This document shows, one piece after another, positions 1 through 7,636 of a stretch of 64,000 nucleotides of DNA (position 1 is its first letter; the number at the start of each line of letters is the position of its first letter). The stretch covers positions 25,991 to 89,990 of the forward strand of contig CANQRU010000007.1 of NCBI GenBank assembly GCA_947626395.1, written 5' to 3'. The notes beneath the pieces were generated by a model. That model was not told the origin of the DNA, searched no databases, and saw nothing but the letters and a program-made list of their open reading frames with translations. The translations under genes and the position numbers were made by a program. Source of the stretch: an uncultured Lachnospiraceae bacterium. Its GTDB lineage: Bacteria > Bacillota > Clostridia > Lachnospirales > Lachnospiraceae.

Positions 1-1
1 A

Positions 2-871
2 GGCCCCAACGGCAAAAAGCAGGTCTACGATTTCCCGAGATATGTGGAACTGATCCGCCGGTACCAGCCGGGCGCGGTGATTTTCTTCGACAAAGGACCG
101 GACGTCCGCTGGTGCGGCAACGAGGCCGGTCATGGCCGGCTCTCCGAGTGGGCCGTCGTGCCGGGAGAACTCTGCACGCTGGCGGAGCGGCAGACCGGAC
201 CGGGACCGCTGGCTGACGAAGGCGACCTCAGTTATCTCTACAATACCGACCAGTATCTGGGCGGAATGCCGGGGATCCTGTATTCCCAGGGACTGGCTTA
301 CGTTCCCGCGGAGGTGGATACATCCATACGGAAGGGCTGGTTCTGGCACGAGAACGAAGATCCCAAGTCTCTTCCGGAGCTGTTTCGGATCTATAAGGCC
401 TCCGTTGGCGGAAACGCCTGCCTGAACTTAAATATTCCGCCGGACCGGCGCGGCCGGATGGACGAGCGGGATGTAAAACGCTTAAAGGAGTTCGGCGGTC
501 TGCTGCGTCAGGAATTCGGAACGCCCATCGAGGCGAAGGTGGAGAAGCTGGAGAACGGACGGCCGACCCAGCCGGAGTACCTGATCACATTGGCGCATCC
601 GGTCTCCCGCGTGAAGCATGTGGTTCTGGAGGAAGATATTTCGAAGGGCCAGAGGGTGGAGAATTTCCGCGTTGAGTCCATGAATGCGAGCGGCAAATTC
701 CCGTTGTTCCAGGGAACGACCATCGGCCACAGGAAGATCTGCACCCTTGTCGATCCGTTCGCGGAGCAGAACCGCCTTCTGGACGACAGCGCGGATAAGA
801 TCGACCGGCTGCTCGTCCGGGTGACGGCGGCCAGAGGAGAAGTTTTCTTAAAGAGCGTGAAAATATTCTAG
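2..871 (+). CDS. GH29 alpha-L-fucosidase-like protein, C-terminal part (5' end outside window)
   Basis: This is the C-terminal part of a glycoside hydrolase family 29 type protein; the reading frame is open to the window edge, so the true start lies upstream. The motif VRWCGNEAGHG (about residues 30-40 of the visible part) matches the segment of bacterial GH29 enzymes after the catalytic barrel core, and CLNLNIPPDRRG matches the 'LNIPP' stretch near the barrel end. The remaining 120 or so residues form a beta-rich C-terminal domain. The family removes terminal alpha-L-fucose from glycans. The catalytic aspartate should be upstream and cannot be checked. A strong hairpin follows, so the gene probably ends its transcription unit. 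Substrate is unknown, and activity cannot be judged without the N-terminus. Confidence 0.8.
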   Translation, partial: GPNGKKQVYDFPRYVELIRRYQPGAVIFFDKGPDVRWCGNEAGHGRLSEWAVVPGELCTLAERQTGPGPLADEGDLSYLYNTDQYLGGMPGILYSQGLAYVPAEVDTSIRKGWFWHENEDPKSLPELFRIYKASVGGNACLNLNIPPDRRGRMDERDVKRLKEFGGLLRQEFGTPIEAKVEKLENGRPTQPEYLITLAHPVSRVKHVVLEEDISKGQRVENFRVESMNASGKFPLFQGTTIGHRKICTLVDPFAEQNRLLDDSADKIDRLLVRVTAARGEVFLKSVKIF

Positions 872-903
872 GATTCCGTTCGAATACGGAAATCGATTTT
901 GAA

Positions 904-954
904 GCCGGCCTCCGCGGATAGCTGGACATAAGTCCCGCGGGGGCCGGCATTTTC
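904..954 (+). terminator. Rho-independent terminator after the GH29-like gene
   Basis: A 14-base GC-rich stem (904-917 with 934-948, one G-T wobble) is followed by ATTTT. It lies 33 bases after the stop codon of the upstream gene. Confidence 0.75.
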
Positions 955-1040
955 CTGTGCGTTTGGAATATCGCTAATTTTGGAAGGCTGTTTACCGAAA
1001 TGAGCAGCGGCTTGACGGTATTGCGGTTTTGGAATACCGC

Positions 1041-1172
1041 TCATTCTGTGACCGGGTATTCGTGTTTGACGAAGGAAGGCTTGCGGATATGGGAACCCAT
1101 GAGGCGCTTCTTGATCGGAAAGGGCTTTACGCGAAGCTCTGGCACGCGCAGGCGCAGTATTATCAGACGTGA
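1041..1172 (+). pseudogene. Remnant of the C-terminal end of an ABC exporter ATPase subunit
   Basis: Frame 1041-1172 reads SFCDRVFVFDEGRLADMGTH followed by EALLDRKGLYAKLWHAQAQY and a stop. This is the characteristic C-terminus of the nucleotide-binding domain of multidrug/peptide-type ABC exporters: the 'D-loop to H-loop' tail with the '(V/L)(D)xGRxxExGTHxELL...LYAxLWxxQ' pattern. No Walker A, signature motif or membrane part precedes it, and an in-frame stop lies at 975-977. It is therefore a decayed 3' fragment rather than a gene. A near-duplicate of about 15 bases (TTTGGAATAtCGCT at 962-975 and TTTGGAATAcCGCT at 1028-1041) sits at its upstream edge and may mark the deletion junction. Confidence 0.7.
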
Positions 1173-1201
1173 GGACATTTATTTTAAAACAAACTATCTG
1201 C

Positions 1202-1230
1202 TTGTCATTTGCCTTATGAAACTTTATAAT
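1202..1230 (+). promoter_or_regulatory. Sigma-A type promoter for the leader peptide / HTH unit
   Basis: TTGTCA (1202-1207) and TATAAT (1225-1230) are separated by 17 bases. The predicted transcript starts near 1237 and includes the 15-codon leader ORF at 1286 and the HTH gene at 1429. Confidence 0.65.
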
Positions 1231-1285
1231 AAAAAGAGTGTGTACAAGCCTGACTATGGGCCGGATGGCAGAAGGAGGCGAAGTC

Positions 1286-1333
1286 ATGAATTATCTATAT
1301 AAGAGTTACGGGTATTTTATCCACGCAGAGTAG
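1286..1333 (+). CDS. 15-residue Tyr-rich leader peptide (putative)
   Basis: A 15-codon ORF encodes MNYLYKSYGYFIHAE, preceded by a near-perfect Shine-Dalgarno sequence (AGAAGGAGG, 1270-1278) at ideal spacing. Four of 15 residues are Tyr. It lies downstream of a consensus-like promoter and upstream of overlapping hairpins and the HTH gene at 1429. Short, well-initiated ORFs in this position are typical of translation or transcription attenuation leaders, as in erm or bmrB-type systems. There is no homology evidence for this peptide, so the regulatory role is inferred from layout only. It could instead be a chance ORF, but the quality of the ribosome-binding site argues against that. Confidence 0.5.
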   Translation: MNYLYKSYGYFIHAE

Positions 1334-1419
1334 CATGCATATAGGATTTTGCGTGGGTTAAAAGTTCTATATGCACTGCTGCTTCTGCACTTAATGATCA
1401 TCACATTTCTATCATTAAG
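1321..1419 (+). promoter_or_regulatory. Mutually exclusive leader hairpins, the last one at the SD of the HTH gene
   Basis: Three pairings are visible. CCACGC (1321-1326, inside the leader ORF) can pair with GCGTGG (1351-1356). GCATATAG (1337-1344) pairs perfectly with CTATATGC (1367-1374), extended by AGCA/TGCT. CTTAATGAT (1390-1398) pairs perfectly with ATCATTAAG (1411-1419), whose last bases run into the AAGGAGG of the next gene. The first two pairings cross each other, so they compete or form a pseudoknot. A ribosome on the leader ORF would mask the first. This fits a ribosome-controlled switch, but no energy calculation was possible. Confidence 0.45.
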
Positions 1420-1428
1420 GAGGACAGA

Positions 1429-1686
1429 ATGAAATATCAGAACGCAGCAGAGGTATTACCGGAGGAACTGTTAAAGACCCTTCAGGGATATTTTCAGGGA
1501 GGACTGCTCTACATACCGGGAACGGATGAGAAGACGAAGTGGGGCAGCATCAACGGCGCCAGGGAATATTACGAACGGCTCAACCGTCAGATCCGCGAAG
1601 CTTACAGGGAGAACGTCTCCACGAAAGAGCTTGCGAAACAGTTCGGGCTGGCGGAGAACACGATCAAGAAGATTTTATATCAATAA
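1429..1686 (+). CDS. CD3324-family small helix-turn-helix protein
   Basis: An 85-residue protein resembling the CD3324 family of small Clostridia proteins. The N-terminal half contains LLYIPG and a WGSINGAREYYERLNRQIREAY block typical of that family. The C-terminal third, STKELAKQFGLAENTIKKILY, is a clear helix-turn-helix of the resolvase/Mor type, so DNA binding is likely. Start ATG 1429 follows AAGGAGG at good spacing. The gene stands alone between a structured leader (1237-1428) and a hairpin shared with the convergent CBM9-like gene. Target genes are unknown. The unusual upstream leader suggests post-transcriptional control of its expression. Confidence 0.8.
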   Translation: MKYQNAAEVLPEELLKTLQGYFQGGLLYIPGTDEKTKWGSINGAREYYERLNRQIREAYRENVSTKELAKQFGLAENTIKKILYQ

Positions 1687-1690
1687 AATA

Positions 1691-1738
1691 TGGGACGGTC
1701 CGGAAAGGCGCGCTGCCTGATAAGGACGGTCCCATTTT
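1691..1738. terminator. Bidirectional hairpin between convergent genes
   Basis: TGGGAC (1691-1696) pairs with GTCCCA (1729-1734), extended by further partial pairing and flanked by ATTTTC on one side and AAAATA on the other. It can serve the HTH gene on the plus strand and the CBM9-like gene on the minus strand. Confidence 0.6.
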
Positions 1739-1823
1739 CTTTCCATGCGGTCAGGACGCCAGTGACGTCCTGCTCGTATTGACGGTGTCAGCAGGATGGG
1801 AATGCGCTGCCGACATATGCCTG

Positions 1824-2888
1824 TTACCCGTATATCTCCGTCCGCCCGTCAGAGAAGACGGCAATCACGCCCTGACCGTCTGCCGTCGGGCAGGTGATCT
1901 CGAAAGAATGAGGCGTGACGGACAGAGTATAAGGCAGATCCCGGACAGTGCGGTTGGCATCGCAGGGGCTGTTCTCCGCAAGAACCGCAGTCAGCGCCGC
2001 CAGATCGTCTGTATAGCAGCCGTGAGTGTCCAGATAGGCCTGCTGGGCATAGTAGAGCTTCCGCAGTTCCCATTTTCGAATTTCATTTTCCGGAATGGCG
2101 AAATCATTTGCCTGCTGGTCTTCATCAGCGAAGAAGACAAAGCTCCACAGCTCCGGATAATGAATATTGACCACGCCTGTAGGCGCCCAGACCCAGTTGT
2201 CTTCGGGAAGAGGCGTATCGGTGCCGGGACGAAGCCGCTTGTGGAATTCACCGTCCGTTACGTCCACTTTCCACTGTACCCGGGAGAAATTCACACGGTA
2301 ATAATCGCCGCGTGCGGGCTTTTTGCTCGCTATATTGCATTCGGCCAGCGTGTAAAAGGGGATCACGACCTCCACGGACCAGCGGCGGTTCTGCGGGCCG
2401 GGGGCATTCAGCGTCCCGTCGATCTTAACAACGCTTTGAAGGCCGCGGATCTCCAGGCTGTTGACCGGCTTTCCCATGTCGCGGTAGGCCTTGGTCAGCA
2501 GCAGGTCCCAGTTGGTATTCCTCGCGTTCATCTCATATTCGATATAGATCTGCGTATCCGAGTCCGTGTCGATAAATATCTCGAAATCATTGTCGCGGAA
2601 GATCACGTCGTCGTGTTCGGTCACATTTGCCCAGATCTCATCGCCTTCCAGGACGGCGCCGATATACAGGTTCTCGTCATCCCAGGCCATCTTGGCGCGG
2701 GTCTCAAAGCGCGGCTTCGGGCGGATATCGCCTTCGATGTCCGTAAACGGCTCGGTGAACGGGATGTCTTTCCAGAAATCCTTGTCCAGATCGCCGTCCA
2801 ATGTGAACGGCTTCGGGTTGTAGCGGCAGGCGTAGACCGGCGGCGTAAAGGGAACCGCCGGGATCGGGATTCGAAGTTCGTTGTTCAT
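1824..2888 (-). CDS. CBM9-like carbohydrate-binding family protein
   Basis: A 354-residue protein without signal peptide whose first 220 residues look like a carbohydrate-binding module family 9 type domain. Supporting motifs are LDGDLDKDFW near residue 30, TRAKMAWDDENLYIGAVLEG near 65-85, DVIFRDNDFEIFIDTDSD near 95-110 and WSVEVVIPFYTL near 165. The C-terminal part (NWVWAPTGVVNIHYPELWSFV and after) is typical of stand-alone CBM9-like proteins in gut Firmicutes and Bacteroidetes. Absence of a leader peptide suggests a cytoplasmic role, perhaps in handling imported sugars, but no enzymatic activity is established for the family. It has its own reverse-strand promoter and lies in a carbohydrate-utilisation neighbourhood. 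Confidence 0.75.
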   Translation of the reverse strand: MNNELRIPIPAVPFTPPVYACRYNPKPFTLDGDLDKDFWKDIPFTEPFTDIEGDIRPKPRFETRAKMAWDDENLYIGAVLEGDEIWANVTEHDDVIFRDNDFEIFIDTDSDTQIYIEYEMNARNTNWDLLLTKAYRDMGKPVNSLEIRGLQSVVKIDGTLNAPGPQNRRWSVEVVIPFYTLAECNIASKKPARGDYYRVNFSRVQWKVDVTDGEFHKRLRPGTDTPLPEDNWVWAPTGVVNIHYPELWSFVFFADEDQQANDFAIPENEIRKWELRKLYYAQQAYLDTHGCYTDDLAALTAVLAENSPCDANRTVRDLPYTLSVTPHSFEITCPTADGQGVIAVFSDGRTEIYG

Positions 2889-2975
2889 GGTATCCTCGCT
2901 TTCGTTGTGTGATGCGTTGGTGACGTCTGCAAAAGAGCCTCATCAGCCGTTCCGCATTGTCCATTTCTACGTGAA

Positions 2976-3004
2976 AGTATACCATCAGTACTACGGCGTG
3001 TAAA
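2976..3004 (-). promoter_or_regulatory. Promoter of the CBM9-like gene
   Basis: On the minus strand, TTTACA (2999-3004) and TATACT (2976-2981) are 17 bases apart. A palindrome ACAGATTGATCTGT (3022-3035, 6-2-6) sits just upstream and could bind a regulator. The gap between the two divergent promoters (3005-3152) contains nothing else that I can interpret. Confidence 0.55.
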
Positions 3005-3152
3005 TACAGTATCCGTCAAAAACAGATTGATCTGTCAAAAAACATGGTTGCCGTATCGCCCTGAATGTGTTATAGTAAATACGTTCATTTATATTCTGTA
3101 ATCTGGTTTTTCGTTCGGCAGATCCCGGCGAATTCCAACTATTTTGTTACAG

Positions 3153-3186
3153 GTTGTTTACAAACAACATAATTTTGAGGTACAAT
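3153..3186 (+). promoter_or_regulatory. Promoter with a perfect inverted repeat over the -35 box
   Basis: TTTACA (3157-3162) and TACAAT (3181-3186) have an 18-base spacer. The -35 is embedded in the palindrome GTTGTTTACAAACAAC (3153-3168, 7-2-7), a good candidate operator. The nearest intact gene downstream is the propeller enzyme at 3673, with a degraded gene in between. Confidence 0.55.
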
Positions 3187-3231
3187 AAGGGGGTAATGGA
3201 ATGGCAGAAATGATGTAAACAGAGAGTATAA

Positions 3232-3609
3232 ATCCAGTTTGTTCGCCTGGATCTTCTCGGACAGGGGGCGGCGGTAAAGGAGTGCATTCAGGAAGGTGTT
3301 TTAGAGGAATTTCTTTCAAAGCACAGGGCGGAGGTGACGAAAATGATTTTAGAAGAGTTTGATCTGGAACGTCATATGCAGAGTGAGAAACAGTTAAATT
3401 ATGAAGAGGGGCGAGAAGAAGGACGGGAGAAAAGTCTTATTAAACATATATGCCGCGCTCTCAGCCGGGGAAATAGTCCGGCTGCGATAGCGGATCTGCT
3501 TGGCGAAAAGCTGTCTCTGGTTGAAGCGGTATGCGGGATCGCGGGAGACTTTGCTCCGGACTATAACGAGGATAAGATCTATGAGGCGCTGAAACGCAGG
3601 AATAAATGA
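3232..3609 (+). pseudogene. C-terminal remnant of an Rpn/PD-(D/E)XK family nuclease (transposase-like)
   Basis: The frame from 3232 reads through AAVKECIQEGVLEEFLSKHR, then AEVTKMILEEFDLERHM and an EEGREEGREKS charged stretch. This is the typical C-terminal tail of Rpn (recombination-promoting nuclease / PDDEXK transposase-like) proteins, which end in an 'EEGxxEGxxxG' coiled region. The nuclease core with its D...ExK residues is absent and a stop lies at 3229-3231, so only about 125 residues of tail remain. A shorter ORF from ATG 3343 could still be translated, but it has a poor ribosome-binding site. Rpn-like genes are multicopy and decay often; this is most likely a relic. Confidence 0.65.
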
Positions 3610-3672
3610 TGAACGCTGCCTGCGCGGCTGAGAAAGCTGGCTCGCAGCGCTTTTTTAAAGGAGACGACATCA

Positions 3673-5544
3673 ATGGGACCGGAATATATCGGAGAAATAC
3701 ATCCAAACTGTGATTATTTTCACGGACAGATCCCTTACGCGAAGGGGGTACATCTGTATCAGGTATCGCGGGCGAACCGGGAGGAGCCGGAACTGGACGA
3801 CGGCACCGGCCACACCTATAAGCACGCGCCGGACCTGTGCTGGTATGCGGGAAAATACTATATCCAGTATCTGACGAACCCGAAGGACGAACACGGGGGA
3901 GCCGGGGTATCCGTGCTGGCTTCTTCCGCAGACGGCCGCGAGTGGGGAGATTATCAGATCTCATTTCCGGAATACCGGATCCCGGCGTGCGAAGTGACGG
4001 ACTATAAAGGTCTCCATCATGTGTTCGACGGGACGAAGCCGGCGTTCATGCACCAGAGGATGGCCTTCTATCAGGCGAAGAACGGCGTGATGCTCGTGCT
4101 GGGCTTCTATGGCTGGTCGCCGGAGATGTGGATGACCAACTGGGACAACTACGGCATCGGGCGGGTAGTTCGCAGGCTTTATCCGGACGGACATATGGGG
4201 GAGATTTTCTTTATCCGTGTGAACTGGCAGGGCGGGTGGAAGAAAGAGCAGCTTCTCTATCCGGTGTATGAGGAGAGCGGGGACGAGCAGTTTAAGACTG
4301 CGTGCCGGGAACTGCTGAATAACCCGCTGGCGGTTCAGCAGTGGGCGGAGGAGAACGGGGATAAAGACCCGATGATCCTCGTCAAACACCCGGAACGGGG
4401 AACGTATCAGGCATTCTGCTGGTACCACCGTTCTGAGAAGGAGGTTGTGGGGCTGTGGAAACATTCCTTTGTGTCAGAGAGCCATGACGGCGGGGAGAGC
4501 TGGGAGACGCCGGTGAAATCGCCGAGCCTCGTCATGAGCGGGCAGAAGATATGGGGAGCGAAGACATCGGACGGACGGTACGCCCTGGTCTATGATCCGA
4601 CGCTGGAGACTCAGCACCGTTTCCCGATGTGCGTCGTGACCTCGGACGACGGACTGCGGTTTGACCATATGCTGCTCGTTCACGGGGAGGTGCCGCCGAT
4701 CCGTTATGAGGGATTCTGCAAGGATCTGGGGCCCCAGTATATGCGGGGGATCAGCGAGGGGAATCCCCGGCCGGACGGGGAACTCTGCGTGACTTATTCG
4801 GTAAATAAAGAGGACATCTGGTTCGCCAGGATCCCGGTGCCGGTGTTGGGGGGAACACAGTCGGCTTCAGATGAAGCGGTGATTGAAAGCGACAGATCGA
4901 TCAGGGAGGTTTCCTTTGACGATACCATTCTTGAACGGTGGAACCTCTATCAGCCTTCCTGGTGCCGCATCGTCTGCCTGCCGGCGGGCCGTCTGCTCAT
5001 GGAAGATCATGAGCCCTATGACTACGCCCGTCTGGCGCGGGTATTTGCACCGGCCAGAAGGATCCGTGTTACGCTGCGCCTGCGTATCCTGGCCCTTGCG
5101 GACGGTAAGTCTCTGCAGATCGAACTGTGCAGCGCGAAGCACCAGACCGCCGTCCGGATCCTGTTCCGCCCGGGCGGGAGGATCCGTCACCGCACCGTAT
5201 GCGAACTGGATCTTGGAAAGGAACACTGGCGGGAAGGAGAGGAGATCGAACTCGCTGTTGAGGCGGACTGCAGAAGTTTTTCCTATACGGTGACGGTCAG
5301 AAAGCCCGGTGAAAATGTCGGTGCAGTGCCGGACAGCCCGAAGACAGCTGTTGAGAAGCGCCGTTTCCCATTCATGGCGGCCGTGAATGAAATTGCCGAA
5401 CTATCCCTGCGGACCGGCGAGCCCCGGTATCTGGCGGATGTGGAGAGAAATCCGGACGGCCTGCCGAAAGAACCGCTTGTGGGCGGAATGCTGAAAGAAG
5501 GAGCGCAGATAGAGCTTCTTGGGATATGCGCAGAGTGTGAATAA
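3673..5544 (+). CDS. Asp-box (BNR-repeat) beta-propeller protein, putative glycoside hydrolase
   Basis: A 623-residue protein with no signal peptide. The first 400 residues have sialidase-superfamily propeller features. Asp-box-like motifs occur near residues 83 (SADGREW), 270 (SHDGGESW) and 324 (TSDDGLRF). PDLCWYAGKYYIQYLTNP near residue 53 resembles the substrate-side strand of five- or six-bladed glycosidases. The last 200 residues look like a beta-sandwich ending in charged strands. The exact CAZy family cannot be named from sequence alone, and catalytic residues are not assigned. Start ATG 3673 follows AAAGGAG. Position between a CBM9-like protein and a sugar ABC operon supports cytoplasmic glycan processing. 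An exo-sialidase annotation would be possible, but the Arg-triad is not evident. Confidence 0.6.
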   Translation: MGPEYIGEIHPNCDYFHGQIPYAKGVHLYQVSRANREEPELDDGTGHTYKHAPDLCWYAGKYYIQYLTNPKDEHGGAGVSVLASSADGREWGDYQISFPEYRIPACEVTDYKGLHHVFDGTKPAFMHQRMAFYQAKNGVMLVLGFYGWSPEMWMTNWDNYGIGRVVRRLYPDGHMGEIFFIRVNWQGGWKKEQLLYPVYEESGDEQFKTACRELLNNPLAVQQWAEENGDKDPMILVKHPERGTYQAFCWYHRSEKEVVGLWKHSFVSESHDGGESWETPVKSPSLVMSGQKIWGAKTSDGRYALVYDPTLETQHRFPMCVVTSDDGLRFDHMLLVHGEVPPIRYEGFCKDLGPQYMRGISEGNPRPDGELCVTYSVNKEDIWFARIPVPVLGGTQSASDEAVIESDRSIREVSFDDTILERWNLYQPSWCRIVCLPAGRLLMEDHEPYDYARLARVFAPARRIRVTLRLRILALADGKSLQIELCSAKHQTAVRILFRPGGRIRHRTVCELDLGKEHWREGEEIELAVEADCRSFSYTVTVRKPGENVGAVPDSPKTAVEKRRFPFMAAVNEIAELSLRTGEPRYLADVERNPDGLPKEPLVGGMLKEGAQIELLGICAECE

Positions 5545-5805
5545 TCTGCCAGAGAAGCTGCTTAGTACATAGGTCGGACGCTTTTCAGAGGCATGAGAGT
5601 GCAGTGTCCGGCGGAAATCTGCGATGGCTGAGCCTGTATAATTATTCATGAAAAGCCTGAAATACCACAGTATTTTCCTAAATGAGGGAATATTTGCGGC
5701 AGCTTCGGGGATTCAGAAAATGTTCAGAGAATATTTGGTTGATAAAAAATTAACGAAATTATTGGGAATAGTATCTAATTTTTGCGATTGTATGGAAAAA
5801 ATACA

Positions 5806-5833
5806 TTGACAAATTGTTCAATTCCGTTATATA
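5806..5833 (+). promoter_or_regulatory. Promoter of the sugar ABC operon
   Basis: TTGACA (5806-5811) and TATATT (5828-5833) are 16 bases apart, upstream of the solute-binding lipoprotein. The AT-rich gap 5545-5805 before it holds no recognisable gene, only a loose inverted repeat near 5670-5695. Confidence 0.7.
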
Positions 5834-5910
5834 TTAAAAGAAGCAGTTTATTGCTTTTGACGGTAGTTACAGCCGGGCTTAGGAAGTGGGCGCGGCTGAG
5901 ACTATAAATC

Positions 5911-5926
5911 TATACGACAACGTATA
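5911..5926 (+). promoter_or_regulatory. Palindromic operator candidate in the leader of the sugar ABC operon
   Basis: TATACGACAACGTATA is a perfect 6-4-6 inverted repeat in the 5' leader, just ahead of the AGGAGG of the solute-binding gene. It resembles LacI/GntR-type half sites but no regulator gene lies next to it in the window. Confidence 0.5.
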
Positions 5927-5943
5927 AAAAAGGAGGACTATTG

Positions 5944-7521
5944 ATGAGAAAGTCAATGAAGAAGCTTTGCGCTGTAGCTCTTACAGCAGCAATGGCGGGA
6001 AGCCTTGTCGCCTGCGGCGGCGGTGGCAGCACCACATCTACAACTGCGGCTCCGGCAGCAACTCAGGCAGCGGAGACTACAGCGGCAGCAGCGGAGACCA
6101 CGGCAGCGGCAGCCGGTGAAGAGACCACGGCAGCGGCGGCTGAGGAGACAGCAGCACCCGAAGAAACTTACGACTTCGGGGGGGCGACCGTACGTGTAAG
6201 CGGCGGTATCTTCGGTGACCTGAACGAAGAGAACAGCGCGAATGCAAGCTATGTCACCAAGTGGGATATGGCGCATCAGGTTGAAGAGAAGTACAACATC
6301 AAGTTTGAGTATACCAAGCTTGAGGGCGACGATGGTTATACCACCATGGACGCCATTCTGGCCGGCATCACCAATGGTGAAGCATATGCCGACATCTTCT
6401 GCCAGGGCGATGATATCGTCGTGGGTCTGAGAGATTATCTTGCTGACATCACAGATACGATTGATGAGCTGCAGATCGGTTCTATCTACTCGGAAGCCGG
6501 AACATGGGCGGGCCATACATACGGCTGGACCTATGACAACATGGGCAGCGTTTACGTTATGGCCTACAGCCGTGATTATCTTGATTCCATCGGTATGGAT
6601 ACGACGCCGACCGATATGTTCGAGCAGGGCAAGTGGAGTTATGATGACTGCATCGAGTATCTGACCGAACTTAAGAGCAAGCTTCCGGATGGAACCTATC
6701 CGATCAGCGTACATCCCAACCACTGGGTTGCCATGGCTCCGGCAGCCAACGGCGTTGTTTCCGTTGATTCCGACGGCAACATCCATCTGGCCGATGAGCC
6801 GTATGCATCCTCTCTGGAGTTTTATAAGCAGCTGCTTCAGTTAGGCCTTGCGGCTCCGTTTACTGGCCTTGAGATCGATGCGGAGTCCGGCGCCATCGGC
6901 GCTGACATGCCTTACGGCACGAACGGTCTGAGCGCAGTTGGTAATCCCGGAACGCATGTTATGACCATGGTCGAGGCGTGGCAGATGGAAGGTCTGCAGA
7001 GCAGCATCGGCGACTGGGGCATTGTTCCGTGGCCGTGGGATCCGAATTATGTGACCTGCAGCGGCGATTACACGACTCTGAGCGATACCTATAAGACGGC
7101 TCAGGCTATCTGGACCGACGTTCTGGTTCCGAAGGCAGAGTATCGTGCGGCAGGCGCGAAGGACATCCCGGACATCGTTCTGCACAAGATCGCACAGGAT
7201 TTCGTTGATCTGACCAGCGCTGACGGCGCGGCGGCGAGACTGAAGATGTATGAAGCCGAGAAGAACGGCGAAACCTACGTGAACATGGGATATACTCCCG
7301 GCACAGCAGGTGCGTTCAGCACCGAGCAGGATGTTGCGATTTATGACTGGCTGCATTCCAGAGTTGTCTGCGATTGGGGTCATTCCATGAATTCCAACTC
7401 GATCGTCAGAGTGAACCGTAACGCTATGTACGTAATCGGTAATGGCGATGACGCCAGATCCAGCGGCGAGTCCTATAAGGCGGCCGGCGATCAGGCTATG
7501 AAGGATCAGGGATTCAAATAA
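5944..7521 (+). CDS. Extracellular solute-binding lipoprotein of a carbohydrate ABC transporter
   Basis: A 525-residue type-1 family solute-binding protein. The signal peptide ends in the lipobox LVAC, followed by a poly-Gly and then a Thr/Ala/Glu-rich linker of about 50 residues (TTAAAAE-like repeats), so it should be lipid-anchored on the outer face of the membrane. The mature part from YDFGGATVRV onward has the pattern of large sugar-binding proteins: DAILAGITNGEAYADIFCQG near residue 140, GIVPWP near 360. Start ATG 5944 was chosen because AGGAGG lies 7 bases ahead; an in-frame TTG at 5941 is less likely. It is the first gene of the operon and is followed by a stem-loop that may hold down transcription of later genes. 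The ligand is not known, but nearby fucosidases suggest an oligosaccharide. Confidence 0.85.
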   Translation: MRKSMKKLCAVALTAAMAGSLVACGGGGSTTSTTAAPAATQAAETTAAAAETTAAAAGEETTAAAAEETAAPEETYDFGGATVRVSGGIFGDLNEENSANASYVTKWDMAHQVEEKYNIKFEYTKLEGDDGYTTMDAILAGITNGEAYADIFCQGDDIVVGLRDYLADITDTIDELQIGSIYSEAGTWAGHTYGWTYDNMGSVYVMAYSRDYLDSIGMDTTPTDMFEQGKWSYDDCIEYLTELKSKLPDGTYPISVHPNHWVAMAPAANGVVSVDSDGNIHLADEPYASSLEFYKQLLQLGLAAPFTGLEIDAESGAIGADMPYGTNGLSAVGNPGTHVMTMVEAWQMEGLQSSIGDWGIVPWPWDPNYVTCSGDYTTLSDTYKTAQAIWTDVLVPKAEYRAAGAKDIPDIVLHKIAQDFVDLTSADGAAARLKMYEAEKNGETYVNMGYTPGTAGAFSTEQDVAIYDWLHSRVVCDWGHSMNSNSIVRVNRNAMYVIGNGDDARSSGESYKAAGDQAMKDQGFK

Positions 7522-7569
7522 ATCTCTGAAGAGACACGCAGTACTGCATCTTTAATCTTAATCTCAATA

Positions 7570-7614
7570 TGTGGCCACGGAATCTACGGCAGTAGGGCCG
7601 TGGCCGCATGTTAT
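7570..7614 (+). terminator. Intra-operon stem-loop after the first solute-binding gene
   Basis: TGTGGCCACGG (7570-7580) pairs with CCGTGGCCGCA (7598-7608) with one wobble, followed only by TGTTATTT. The weak T tract suggests partial termination or protection of the upstream mRNA end. Confidence 0.55.
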
Positions 7615-7636
7615 TTGAAAAGAAAGGGTTAATGGC

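Noticed and set aside
1539..2912. 457-codon plus-strand ORF opposite the CBM9-like gene
   Set aside because: The minus-strand frame has recognisable CBM9 motifs, promoter and start; the plus frame has none.
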